A DNA stretch of 64,000 nt from Anastrepha obliqua (Eukaryota; Arthropoda; Insecta; Diptera; Tephritidae). Made by a program: the position numbers and the translations under genes. This document shows positions 1-10,199 of this stretch, piece by piece (position 1 is the first letter of the stretch; each line of letters begins with the position of its first letter). The notes below the pieces were generated by a model. The model made no database searches and was not told the DNA's origin. It saw nothing but the letters and a program-made list of their open reading frames with translations. The stretch spans positions 83,707,784-83,771,783 of the forward strand of contig NC_072893.1 of the NCBI RefSeq assembly GCF_027943255.1. The letters run 5' to 3'.

Positions 1-41
1 TATTGCTCAGGAACTCTCTAGGAACCCAACCTCAAAATTTT

Positions 42-1230
42 GGGTTGGAGGGAAAACTCTGTCGTATTTTAAATAGACAGGTAATTTTTCGTTCCTTTTA
101 TATTATTCATCATTTACTTGTGATATTTAAAGTGGCAGTAGATAAGTGCATTTACGACACTACATTTTGTATGAATTCCACAGAGGAAGCAGCGTATCGG
201 ATGCACGCTAAAATTTATGTACGGTATTTGGAAAATATATGGTAAATGCTCGTACCTGTCAAATATTGTTGAGCAAATTTCGTTCTGGGGATCGGAGCCT
301 CCAAGAAAGTGATCGGTCTGGATGACGATCCAAGACCGATAATGATGTTTTGTGATCTACTGTATGTTGGAAAATAATTCACATTTAACAAGTCGAGATT
401 TTGAAGAAGAGTTTGGCATTCATCATGCAACTATTGGAAATCACTTTATATCTCTGGGGCTTATGATAAAGCAAAGTGTTTGGGTTCCACATGAATTAAC
501 GGAAAGAGTTTGTTTGATCGTATAAAAATGTACTCATCACATCTGATTAGACATATTGTGCAGCCGTATTTGGACAAGTTGATTACTAGAGATGACAAAT
601 GCATTATATACGAGAATATTGAGAGAAAAAAATCACAGTACAAACCAGGAACGTCATCAGCAATAATTCCAAAGCGAAATATACATCAACGTAAAGTACT
701 ACTTTATTTGTGGTGGGACAGGAAAGGTTCAGTGTACTACGAAATTGTACTGCTGAAACAGAGAAAAACGATCAACGCCGATCAGTACTGCAATCAGCTG
801 AATAAATTGAATGCAGCTATCAAAGAAAAAAGGCTAGCATTAGCGTCCAGAAAAGTAATAATGTTCCACCACGATAATTCTCGACCGCATACTGCAATGG
901 TGACACACAATAAACCGAATGCGTTAGGATAGGTAGCTCTTAGTCACCCAGCGCATTCACCTGACGTTGCACCATCTGATTATTATCTGTTCAGATCTCT
1001 GCAAAATTGTCTAACGGGAAAAAAATTTTAAGATGTTTCTAAGGCAGTTGCTGACTATTTTAACTCCAAGGACTTCTACAAAACAGGAATTCACAGGCTA
1101 CGTGAAAGAGGGAAACAAGTTGTAACAAACAACGGAAAATATATATTTGATTAATATTAAACACCAATTTTTATAAATGAATTCAAACGAAGATTTTCTT
1201 TTAAATATGACGGCGATTTCCCTCCAACCC
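42..1230 (+). mobile_element. Degenerate mariner element (DD34D), complete ends
   Basis: Inverted ends of about 28 bp face each other at 42-70 and 1202-1230; both begin gggttggagggaaa and match with a few differences. Between them, plus-strand frames read as a mariner transposase: a helix-turn-helix end near 215-330, the second catalytic Asp in FHHDNSRPHT near 865-895, and the third in SPDVAPSDYY near 957-985, separated by a frame break at about 930. The C-terminus ends NGKYIFD near 1153. At least one stop (after KKF near 1030) and several frame changes show it is dead. The length of about 1.19 kb is normal for mariner. It cuts and pastes DNA at TA sites; TA is visible on the right (1231-1232) but not on the left. 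Confidence 0.85.
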
Positions 1231-1232
1231 TA

Positions 1233-2725
1233 CGGGTAAAATTGCATACATATATTGCAATATAAAAGCACACTAACAGAAGTCATTTAATTACATAACA
1301 GCATATAATTTCAATAAATTTGAAAAAAAAATGTACATCAATATATCTCCATGAATTTTTATTTATTTATTTAATTGAATGAAATATAATTATAATAACT
1401 TATTACCCAAATTAAGGCAGCTAGCAGTGGCGGCTGTCGGCCTGTCTTACAGGCAAAGTTAAGCAGCAATTTTGAATTTTCATTTCTTTCCATCTCGAAG
1501 AAACTCTAAAAGAAATTTTTCAACATTTGAATATTTTTTGGCCTAACAACTATGTATTCATTTTTGTTCCCCATATATTTTTCGTTTTTTAGCAGGTCAT
1601 ATCATATCAGTTTAAGGTGCGTTATCTGCTTTGGTGAACCGCGAAATTGAAATGTCACTTCGTTAGCTGGCTGTTATATGTGACTGCCAATTCGGGAAAT
1701 TACCTGCAAACGTAGAAAATATTATAATTAAACTCGGTTTTTTGGATGTAAGTTCAAATATTGATATAATTCGAATTGGCATTCGTTGTTTACTTGCTTT
1801 GGTAGTGAGTATAGGCAGTATTGCATAATAAATAAAGTGGTTGATGAAATGATAATCCTACAATCACATAGGGCAAAGTACGAGTATTCAAAGATATGGA
1901 GATTAGAATTGGAAAATATGACATTTTGATGGCACTGCACAAATTTTAGATTAAAAAAAGATATAAAGAACCATGAGTACACAAATAAAGAAGGAAAAGA
2001 TTTTTAGATTACTTATACGCACTGACATTTCATTGATGTAAAATGATTCCAAACCAAATTCGGGCATAACGTATTGGCAAAATGTGCTTCAACTAAAGAA
2101 AGTTTAAAAAGATTGAAAAAAATTTTTTCATTCATATGATGACCTTGTAATGGAATTTTGGTTTAATAAAGTGCGCATTTCAAGTGGCTGAAAAATTGTG
2201 TTGATTTTTGACAATTTTTTTCCGCACGTAAGCGAATATCCTTGCGTAAAATTTTCTACGAAGTCGGAGAACAAAGGCCAACAAGTCGAGACGTGGACGA
2301 ATCGACATTTTCAACACTTCACTTTATGAACTTCGCTAACAAAATTTTTTTTGATTTTTTTAAAGCACATTTTCAAACTCTGGAAGAGTTGTTCGGACGT
2401 TGGACAATTCATTATGACTTTTCAAACCTTACTGAGCAGGAATGTCAACACAGTTTGCTATTCTCTTATTATTACTATTATTATTCTTAGTTGCTGTCGA
2501 GCCGATTGGAGACGCATTGTACCGAAATACACGATTGCCAATGTTGTAGATTTTTCGCTTCAGCATTGATCTTATTAGGTTTCCATCAACTCCTAAAAAT
2601 TCGTCAAAATGGCTACGGCCCCTTGATTCTTTCGAACGTCCTCTGAACGACTCTGTATTTGAAGACTTATTGGTTTTTGTTCACTTCTTGCAAGGAGTTG
2701 ATCGTTCGAGATCCAATTGTCAGGC
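1233..2725. other. No gene recognised
   Basis: AT-rich DNA. Short open frames on both strands (for example 2242-2490) show no motif or family I recognise, and I see no element ends. Confidence 0.5.
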
Positions 2726-2727
2726 CA

Positions 2728-3468
2728 CTATATACTCCTTAATCTCCCACCACTTCATATAGCAATCCAAGAGGAAGCAGCTACGCAAGCACTCGTGCTA
2801 CACATGAAAGAAAATTTCAAATTATGAAACCTCACCGGTCACCTAAATATCCTAAATAAAATCAAAACCACCATAAGCATGGCTCAAGTCTCAGACCACA
2901 TTGACCCAACCCTCTGTTTCACAAAAGGATACACAGTTACCTTTCCTGAGAGGATCCAGTGGAAAACAAACCCAAAATGGATGAATGATGGTTCACAAAA
3001 ATGGTACACTGATGGATAAAAAACACCTTATAGTGTAGGAGCAGGAGTAGTGGGGCCCAGAATCCACAAATCATTCACTCTCACCAGGGACACCACCATC
3101 TTCCAAGTGGAACTATACGCAATAATGGAAGCAGCAACGTCATGCAACGTAGAAACCACAAGAGAGTAAAGATCAAAATACTCTCGGACAGCCAATCAGT
3201 TCTAAAAGCTTTAGATAGCTATACCTACAACTCAAAAACCCTCTTAGAATGCCACAAGGCACTCAATAACCTGGCATCCAAAAACAATGTCTCATTAATT
3301 TGGGTACTGGGACATGAGGGATATGACGGCAACGAAAAGGTAGACTTTCAAGCCAAAAAAGGGGCAGATGAAAACTTCATCGGACCTAGTCCTATGTTCG
3401 GATTCAACAAAAACAATAGACAGCATAGATCAATAAAGGGCCATACCTTAACCCTTTACAACCATTAA
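2728..3468 (+). mobile_element. LOA/I-like non-LTR fragment: RT end plus RNase H
   Basis: Reads colinearly with the C-terminal part of the intact element at 35924-39562: LNLPPLHIAIQEEA near 2733, then an RNase H domain with YTDG (3007-3018), FQVELYAI (about 3100-3123), ILSDSQSVLKAL (about 3178-3213) and GHEG...NEKVDF near 3310-3350. The four acidic positions of RNase H are therefore still recognisable. A stop follows YTDG (TAA at 3019) and a frameshift lies near 3150-3170, so it is a fossil. It is truncated at both ends. No endonuclease or zinc-knuckle region is left. Confidence 0.8.
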
Positions 3469-3474
3469 CCATTA

Positions 3475-3860
3475 ACCATTTACGCAGAATTGTTCTGAGA
3501 CATCGGTTAACAAATGATTGCTAGCTTTGTGTGATAGATGCTGATATGAACCATGTTTCACGACCACAAAGAAGAACTGATTTTGTATTTGAATTAAAAA
3601 TTCTTAATCTTACCAGTTGTTTTGAATACTATATCTTATTTAGGCTGGCAAATGCTGATTTGGCTTTTGTAGTTCTTGCACTCATATCAGTCATGCTTCC
3701 ATCATCTGACGTAACCCGGCTTCCGAGGTAAGTAAATTTGTCCGCGTTTTCGATTTGCTCTATAAAAGAGTTTGTCTCCGAAGTGCCGATTTGCGTGGAT
3801 TTCATTTTTCGCACATTTATATGTAGACGTGCGTGAAAACTGCGCCCTCTGTGTGAAAAC
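3475..3860 (-). mobile_element. RTE-like non-LTR fragment, C-terminal RT region
   Basis: On the minus strand the frames read ADKFTYLGSRVTSDDGS (about 3700-3750), KAKSAFASLNKI, then RIFNSNTKSVLLCG and SFVNRCLRTILRKW in a second frame down to about 3475. This is the region downstream of the YADD catalytic box in RTE-like endonuclease/RT proteins. It is frameshifted and truncated at both ends. It directly abuts the plus-strand RNase H fragment that ends at 3468. Confidence 0.7.
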
Positions 3861-3869
3861 TGATGTCAT

Positions 3870-5775
3870 CAAACTTCTTCTGCATGTGTCTGTCCCCTAT
3901 GTTGTGAGAGGAGGGCAATGCCATCAGTGTAGTGAGAATCTCCCAGCTGTTCTATACTAATCGGATTCCAGAGAATTCCCCTTGCCGGGCTGGTATCGAG
4001 AGCATTATTTAGCATCAGCAAATACTATTAAAAATAACGGAGGCGATAATATGCAGCCTTATTTGCCTCCCGCTACTGGCTCGACTGGCTTAGATAGAGC
4101 AGCGTAATGCAGCACACTGCATTGGAATTTGGAGTACTGAGCTTGTCTTTACGTTGGTGCGACTGCCACATGCTTTGGTGATGCAGCCTGTCGAAAACCA
4201 AAAAAAGTAAAATTATTGACCTTATCAAGTGAGAGGGAGGTTATGTACAACAAACTTTCACTTTTATTTATAAAAATATGCATGTGTTAGTATTTTAAAA
4301 CTCGTACTTAACACCACAGAGATTACAACTGTAATTTTCACTAACAGCGAGGGGACACGAAAACTCCCAGTACGCTCTTGAATCTGCGTCGTCGGAGTCT
4401 ACAAGTGTAATTTGCATATTACACGTACTTTTCCACACACACATACATACATACGCGCATTGGTTTTATACAGCCTGTTGTTGAAAAAGTTGCCCAAAGC
4501 AAAACATTGCCTTCATACTTTTAAATACTTTATTTGATTGTAAATTCATTTTATGTTTTTTCTTCCTATATTCCTTTTGACTTTGGCGTAAATCATGCAG
4601 AAGTCAAATTGAAAGCTATTACAGCACTCAAAGCGAACGAGGCGAGGCGAGGAATATGAAAGCTGAAAAATGGGGTTTACAAATACAAAAACACAGAGAA
4701 TTGAAATGAAACGCATTCACACGTCCTTGATTTCCTTTGGGATCAGTAGATGTGTACACGAGCTGCTAGCCGCGAATAAAGACAGCCATAATAGCAGCAC
4801 TTTTTCCGCTGTTAGTTGTAAAGCAGATTACATTGGTATGATAATGCAGTTCCACACTGGCGTCTTATCACACTTCCGCATTCCGTTATCCCGCTCATTT
4901 TCTTTCTCATATGAAATTCTAGTGAAAATTTTTTGTGCCACAAACAAAAACAGCTTTGTTTATTTGTGTTGGAAAACAGTGTGCCATAAAAATATGCACA
5001 ACCGCATTGCACTTCGAAGCTCTTTGAGTTGAGCTTTGCCGGCGACTTTCAGACTACTTCGAGCCGCCATACCTACACCTCTTGCTACTTCAACTGTTGG
5101 AATCATCAAACAAAAGCGAGGTTTGAGTGAAGGTCGTTCAGACGGGGGCGAGGGCAAACTCCTTTGGGAAATTGTAGTGCCAAAAACAAATACGCGGATG
5201 AATTTGAGGAAATAAGCCAAGCAGATGCGAGCACAACTCCATATACCAACACATGCACACTACATACACATATATGCACATTTATTTTCATATTTTTTAG
5301 TCAGCTTTGAGCGCCAAAAATTTGCATATTTTTCGTATTTCATTTGAAATGCGCGGCATAAAGAACAGAAAAAAATGAAAAATACAAGGTTTATGCAAAA
5401 AAGTGCGACGTGAAAAACACTTCAAAGTGAGAATTTATAAGCCATGAGAATTATAAGCATGGGGAACCTAGAGTAAATATTTTTTAAACTGGTGCCACCT
5501 GGGAAAGAAGAAAGCGAGAAAAAATGTATGGCTTATAATGCGAATGCCGCAACACTGACTCTCACTGTGGTATGTAAATAAAAATGAGGAGCTGAATAGC
5601 CAAACTTCCCCAAAAATAGATTTGAATAGAAGACGTAGCTTACTGTTGTTAAACATTAATAAAAAAAATGCTTTAAAGGAATTTAATAAAGCAAATTCTA
5701 AATTACCGGTTGCGATAAACTCAAACTATACCAATATTTGTTAGTCATTAAAATATGGCCTATGGCTATTTCGGC
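3870..5775. other. No gene recognised; short simple repeat
   Basis: AT-rich intergenic DNA. A short CA/CATA run lies at about 4434-4456. Open frames of up to 120 codons (4670-5032) have no recognisable domain and overlap frames on the other strand. Confidence 0.45.
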
Positions 5776-5779
5776 GACT

Positions 5780-6079
5780 GCCGTAGCCGAATGGGTTGGT
5801 GCGTGACTACCATTAGGAATACATAAAGAACGTAGGTTCGAATCTCTGTGAAACACCAAAATGAAGAAAAAAATTTTTCTAATAGCGCTCGCCCCTTGGC
5901 TGGCAATGGCAAGCCTTCGAGTGTATTTCTGCCATGAAAAAGCTCCTCATAAAAAATATCTGCGTTTGGAGTCGGCTTAAAACTGTTGACCCCTCCATCA
6001 AGACGCCCACCACAAATAGGAGGAGAAGCTCGGCCAAATACCAAAAAAGGGTGTAAGCGCCAATTATAAATATATATGT
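5780..6079 (+). mobile_element. tRNA-derived SINE, full-length copy
   Basis: A roughly 300-bp unit that recurs in this window. The 5' part resembles a tRNA gene with an internal RNA polymerase III promoter: an A box tagccgaatgg at 5784-5794 and a B box ggttcgaatct at 5835-5845. The body continues through a conserved stretch (gaaacaccaaaatgaag, tttctgccatgaaaaagc, gtgtaagcgccaattat) and ends in an AT-rich tail. SINEs are non-coding and copied by a partner LINE. Other copies: 33242-33560, 21165-21412, 62266-62490 and shorter pieces. The body also holds short open frames, which are not genes. Confidence 0.8.
5784..5845 (+). promoter_or_regulatory. Internal Pol III promoter (A and B boxes) of SINE
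   Basis: A box at 5784-5794 and B box at 5835-5845, about 40 bp apart, as in tRNA genes. The second full copy keeps both (33244-33254 and 33295-33305). In the copy at 21165 the B box is mutated (ttcg to ttga). Confidence 0.7.
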
Positions 6080-6320
6080 AGGTATATTTCGAGCAACATG
6101 AGCAAATAATTTTTGGCCGTGATTTTCACAACAAGTTGGCGCAAAGTTAATCATCCAACTTTATATTTGAGTATCTTTTATACTGAATAAATAAATGATT
6201 TTGCGTATGGAAATCTCTCTCGGCTCCGTTGCCTCTCTGTTTGTGTAGTGTAGCTGTTTAGTTCACAAGTGCCAAATACTATTGGCGTACGACTCCATTT
6301 ACAAAAATTAAAAATCTTCT

Positions 6321-6348
6321 GACAAGTGATTAATTTTGTGCCACCTTG
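6321..6348 (+). mobile_element. Solo 3' end of a DD41D element
   Basis: gtgccaccttg followed by TA at 6349-6350 matches the 3' end of the DD41D element at 15151-16444 (gcgccaccttg then TA). I found no matching left end nearby, so it is probably a truncated remnant. Confidence 0.4.
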
Positions 6349-6359
6349 TATAGTGTTTT

Positions 6360-6900
6360 GAAAAGCGTCATAACAATTTTTGGTTTTAAACAAATAAAAT
6401 GAAGAGAATAAATGTAAGAGTGCTTTCATTTTCTGAACTTTTATTGTCAAATCGTTTTTTTTGTTTGCTCCAGAAATGCAAAATGCTTCTGCTCAAAAAC
6501 CTTCATGGATTTGATTTAATAGACGATCCTTTATGTGCCCCAATTATATATTTTTTACAAAGTACGTACGTTTTTATAATTCATTAATTACAATGGTAGT
6601 AAATTTTGTCGGTTGATGCCCACAAAAGGTGAGTATATCAAATTTAAGAGAGAAAATTTATTTCAATCACTTTTCAACTTTTCTCGCTGAAAAACTCGAA
6701 TACATGGTTTAAGCTTCATTCCATATGATATGGACTTCGAATGAAAAATATCCATGATAATTAAACAATAGTCCTACCCAAATATTTGTCTGAAGAAAAA
6801 ATTACGTCAAATTTAATTTTAAATTCCTTAAAAAATTCCCGAACAAAGGAGAAATATTTTTTCCAAATAAAAATATGTAATTAATAGCTCTCAAGCAAAT
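6360..6900. other. No gene recognised
   Basis: AT-rich DNA with no convincing frame, element end or repeat. Confidence 0.4.
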
Positions 6901-6904
6901 GAAG

Positions 6905-7650
6905 GGTCTTTCAAAAGTAACACCCAGATGTCAGTAGTAAATAATTCTTAGACATTGCCTTTGTTTGCATGATCTTTGTCAAGCAGAGAGATGTGCAATT
7001 TTAATCAAGGATACTTACACGATAGAACATTGCGTTAAAATGAATTGAAACTTATTGTGGAAATGGTCAACCTGTAAGAAAAACGTATCGCAAAACTCAT
7101 CTTTAGTGTTAAAACTCAAAAACACTGGATGAATTTGGCAACAAACAAAATTGCCGCACTTGGGGAGAAGAAAACCCCGAGTAATTTTAGAAAAAATTAT
7201 TACAGTCACTAAAATATACTCTTTGAATCTTGGACTGGTGGAATGATTGGCCCATTATTTTTGGAAGTTGAATATGAAGGAGCTATTACTGTTAATGGAC
7301 AGCGCCATAGACAACTGATTGAAGATTTTTTGCGGCCTGAGTTTGAAGGTATAGACATACTATAGACGATCTTTATTTTCAACAAGATGGAGCCACAAGG
7401 CACACAATAAGTTTCTCGGTCGATTAATTTCTATGTGAACAGGCCGAAAATAAAATCTATGTGAATAGGCCTACAACCATTCCAGAGCTGAAACACAACA
7501 TTCCGAGTTTTCTGAACTCAATACGATAACGTGTGAGCGAATCCTTGAAAATGCTAATTTTTTTAATGGCTGCCCTGTAGACGTGCTCATGGTGGATGAA
7601 AGTGGATGACTAAATAATCTAATTTTTCACATATAATTGTTAAAAGCCGT
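6905..7650 (+). mobile_element. Degenerate DD41D mariner (rosa-like)
   Basis: Plus-strand fragments read like a DD41D transposase with many frame breaks: an N-terminal piece near 7020-7100 (NGQPVRKTYRKT), TWGEENPR near 7158-7180, GGMIGPLFLE and ITVNGQRHRQ at 7238-7315, LYFQQDGATRHT with the second catalytic Asp near 7368-7403, then a C-terminal piece VNRPTTIPELKHNI near 7461-7502. The stretch holding the third Asp is deleted. No clear terminal repeats were found, so the limits are approximate. Confidence 0.7.
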
Positions 7651-7659
7651 ATTTTTAAC

Positions 7660-8200
7660 AAAAGTATAATAGCTTGAACGAATCTAAATTTTTACATGTT
7701 TTATTTTAAAACAACATCTAAGCGCATTTTTTGATTTCCTTTGATGCCTTTTGGCTGTACTTTATTTTAATTTGGACCGATTACTATTACATGAAGTAAA
7801 GTAAAAATATGAAATAATTAGAAAACAAAAATTTATTTGAGAGAGAAATTTAAAGTTCAGTGAGATTGTTTGTAAAAACTTTTAGTGCTACGCTATTAAC
7901 CATAAATTATAACTGCTAGCATTTGAGTTGATCAGCTCTAGAAAAATTATATTACGCCGATTGTCAGTTGAAGTATCGTTTTCTTGAAAACGTGTATTAC
8001 TTACAAGTCCTTCACCTTCTATGATATTAATGTTTCATCTTCAATGTTGTCCCGTTCCAAACAGCAAATGTATTCTGCACAACATGCACAAATTATTGTC
8101 TTAACTATTCAAACTAATTGTCTGAATATTAATTTAAGTACCCCAAATGCGCTTTGTTAGCACGGCAAGCGTTCAGCTCTCAAAGAATAAATAGAAAAAA
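7660..8200. other. No gene recognised
   Basis: AT-rich DNA with no supported feature. Confidence 0.4.
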
Positions 8201-8205
8201 AAATT

Positions 8206-8495
8206 GTGTTAGCATCAGTATTCCCGAATTCGGGGCGAATAGTGCTTCAAGTCCCGAAATTGTTTAAAAACAAAATTCACTTAGAATGCACTTGGAAGCG
8301 AATCAATCCTAAGAAGTCGCCAGGATACGTCCTAATAACGGGTAAAATTTTTAGAGAACTCCCAGAGAAGGGAGTTTTATGTTATACAAAAGATGCAATA
8401 AAATAATACCACCAACTCGGATTCGGGCAAAAACATTCCACCATCCACCAAAGTTACAGAGTTATGGTTAAAATTCTTGAAGATAGCGATAAAAA
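8206..8495 (+). mobile_element. Jockey-type RT fragment, upstream part
   Basis: NPKKSPGYVLITGKIFREL (about 8308-8365) is the conserved early RT motif of Jockey-clade non-LTR elements. After a deletion, the sequence near 8415-8470 reads like the next motif (LGFGQKHSTIHQSYRVMV). The continuation of the same RT appears at 9062-9405, after about 560 bp of a different element. Frame breaks make it non-functional. Confidence 0.65.
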
Positions 8496-8499
8496 TCGA

Positions 8500-9060
8500 A
8501 CGTGTAAACCCGCACTAACATCGATACTAATTTCAGCCTTGAAATCCAACACAGAATCTCTCTTGTCAACAAGTGCTACTTTGGACTAAATAGGCAACTG
8601 AGTAGTAAAGTTCTCTCTCGAAGATCAAAACTAACACTCTACAAGACTCTCATCATGCCCGTCCTAACGTAGGGCGCTTTTTTTACCTTTGCACGTTACA
8701 CAGGTCTGCAACGTTTTGTCCTAGGAAAGTGTAGGGTCATTTTCGAAGTAATTTTTTGCGTATAATCCGAATCCGGGGTTTAAATTGCTCTATCACGTCA
8801 GGATTTTGAGATATACTAACCTAAAAGTGCAAAAAACGCTGTTTTTGTCCATTTTTGAGGTTATGTAGCTATGCAGATTTAGATCTTCATAAAAAAGTAA
8901 ACATAGTATTTTAAAGTATAATTCTTCGTCTTTTAAATGCCGTTGGGTTTGCTTCATCTGCGTTGGAAAGATAAGAAGAGAAGGACTTGACTTCACTTGG
9001 TGTTTCTAACCAGCGCCGGTTACCACGAAAAACGGTTATCGCGCCAATCAAGAAGAAGTC
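8500..9060 (+). mobile_element. RTE-like 3' end with AAG tail, inserted in Jockey remnant
   Basis: NTNFSLEIQHRISLVNKCYF and LTLYKTLIMPVLT (8520-8670) are the post-RT part of the RTE-like family also seen at 23560-24150, 39647-40322 and 59950-60370. After about 255 bp of unrelated sequence (8680-8930) the family's C-terminus resumes (LRWKDKKRRGLDF, near 8965-9000) and the unit ends in atcaagaagaag at 9047-9058, matching the aagaagaagaag tail of the minus-strand copy at 59950. Confidence 0.7.
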
Positions 9061-9061
9061 G

Positions 9062-9405
9062 CAGTATATCCCAACATAGTCAAAGCTTTTGACACAGTTT
9101 GGCATGCAGGACTTCTACAAAAACTCTTAACTTATTTATCAATAGACTACTACAAATTAATGAAAAGCTATATAATTGGAAAACAGTTTTATGTAAAATT
9201 CGAAGATGAGTATTCTGATATACTAACAATGGAAGTAGGTGAACCTCAAGGTAGTGTCCGTGGGCAGTTTCATTGTCTTCTTTATATGCAGCTGATATCC
9301 CTACACCGGCAACGAAGAACTGGCATTTACAGACGCCACTGTTTTGCTAGCATCAGACACAGATCCACGGATGGCTGCTAATAAACTTTAGAAATTAGTC
9401 AACAA
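9062..9405 (+). mobile_element. Jockey-type RT fragment, downstream part
   Basis: SKAFDTVWHAGLLQKLL (near 9078-9128) and TMEVGEPQGSV (about 9226-9260) are Jockey-clade RT motifs. A frameshift follows, after which ASDTDPRMAANKL can be read near 9352-9390. It continues the RT begun at 8206-8495 in the same orientation. The YADD box itself is damaged. Confidence 0.7.
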
Positions 9406-9410
9406 CATAT

Positions 9411-10192
9411 AGTGAGGTCGCAAGATGGGTTCAAGTCACTAGATTCGTTCACAGGGGGACGCCGCAGGGGGGTGTCCTTTCGCCCCTACTTTGGCTAGTT
9501 GCTATTGACGAAGTTCGGTAATGCTAAATAAGGCCAAGGGTTAAGTAACATACGCCGATGTCTTGGTCCTGATGGTATCGGGACAGTTTCCCTCAGCCAC
9601 GCTTGTACTCAGTCGCTGGACTGCCACTTGCGGCCTCCGAGTCAACTCTGACAAAACGGATCTGGTGCTATTTACCAGAAAATATAAACCTTCACGCTTT
9701 CGACTTCCTAAATTCAACAACCACGTTCTCCCGCTCTCATCGGAAGTTAGGTATCTTGGAGTGATACTTGACTCTAAACTCCATTGGAAGCTACACATTG
9801 AAAATCAGGTAAGGAAGGTCAGTATAGCCTTCTACTCCAGCAAATCTATGTTCGGTAAAAAATGGCGACTCCAGCCAAAGGTCGAGTTTTAGATGTACAA
9901 CGCAGGGGTTTTGCCAATTTTATGGTATGGGTGCCTAGTTTGGTGGGAAGTTCTCCGGAAGGGCTATAATAACACTAAACTGAGGAGGTTGCAAAAGACT
10001 GTATACATTGGCATCACCGGAGCATGTAAAGCTTGCCCCAGCCCTGCCTTAAATGTCCTTTTGCACTTACTTTCCATCGACTTTTCCGTTAAAACGAAGA
10101 TAAAACCGTCCATGTCACATACACTAACAAGAGAAAAAAAAACAATACAGCCCAACATTCGTAAAGAAGAACTGACGTGCAGATTTAGATAA
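9411..10192 (+). mobile_element. LOA/R1-like non-LTR fragment, RT palm to thumb
   Basis: GTPQGGVLSPLLW (near 9459-9498), then TCGLRVNSDKTDLVLFTRK, LSSEVRYLGVILDSKLHWK and LQKTVYIGITGACKACP (near 9985-10035) follow the same order as in the intact element at 35924-39562. Stops and frameshifts occur at about 9500-9580 and at 9890. The catalytic YADD region is partly lost. It starts right after the Jockey fragment, so two different families are joined here. Confidence 0.75.
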
Positions 10193-10199
10193 TGTCAAA

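Noticed and set aside
5780..5860. Possible tRNA gene
   Set aside because: A and B boxes are good, but there is no acceptor stem pairing or proper anticodon arm, and the unit continues as a repeated 300-bp SINE.
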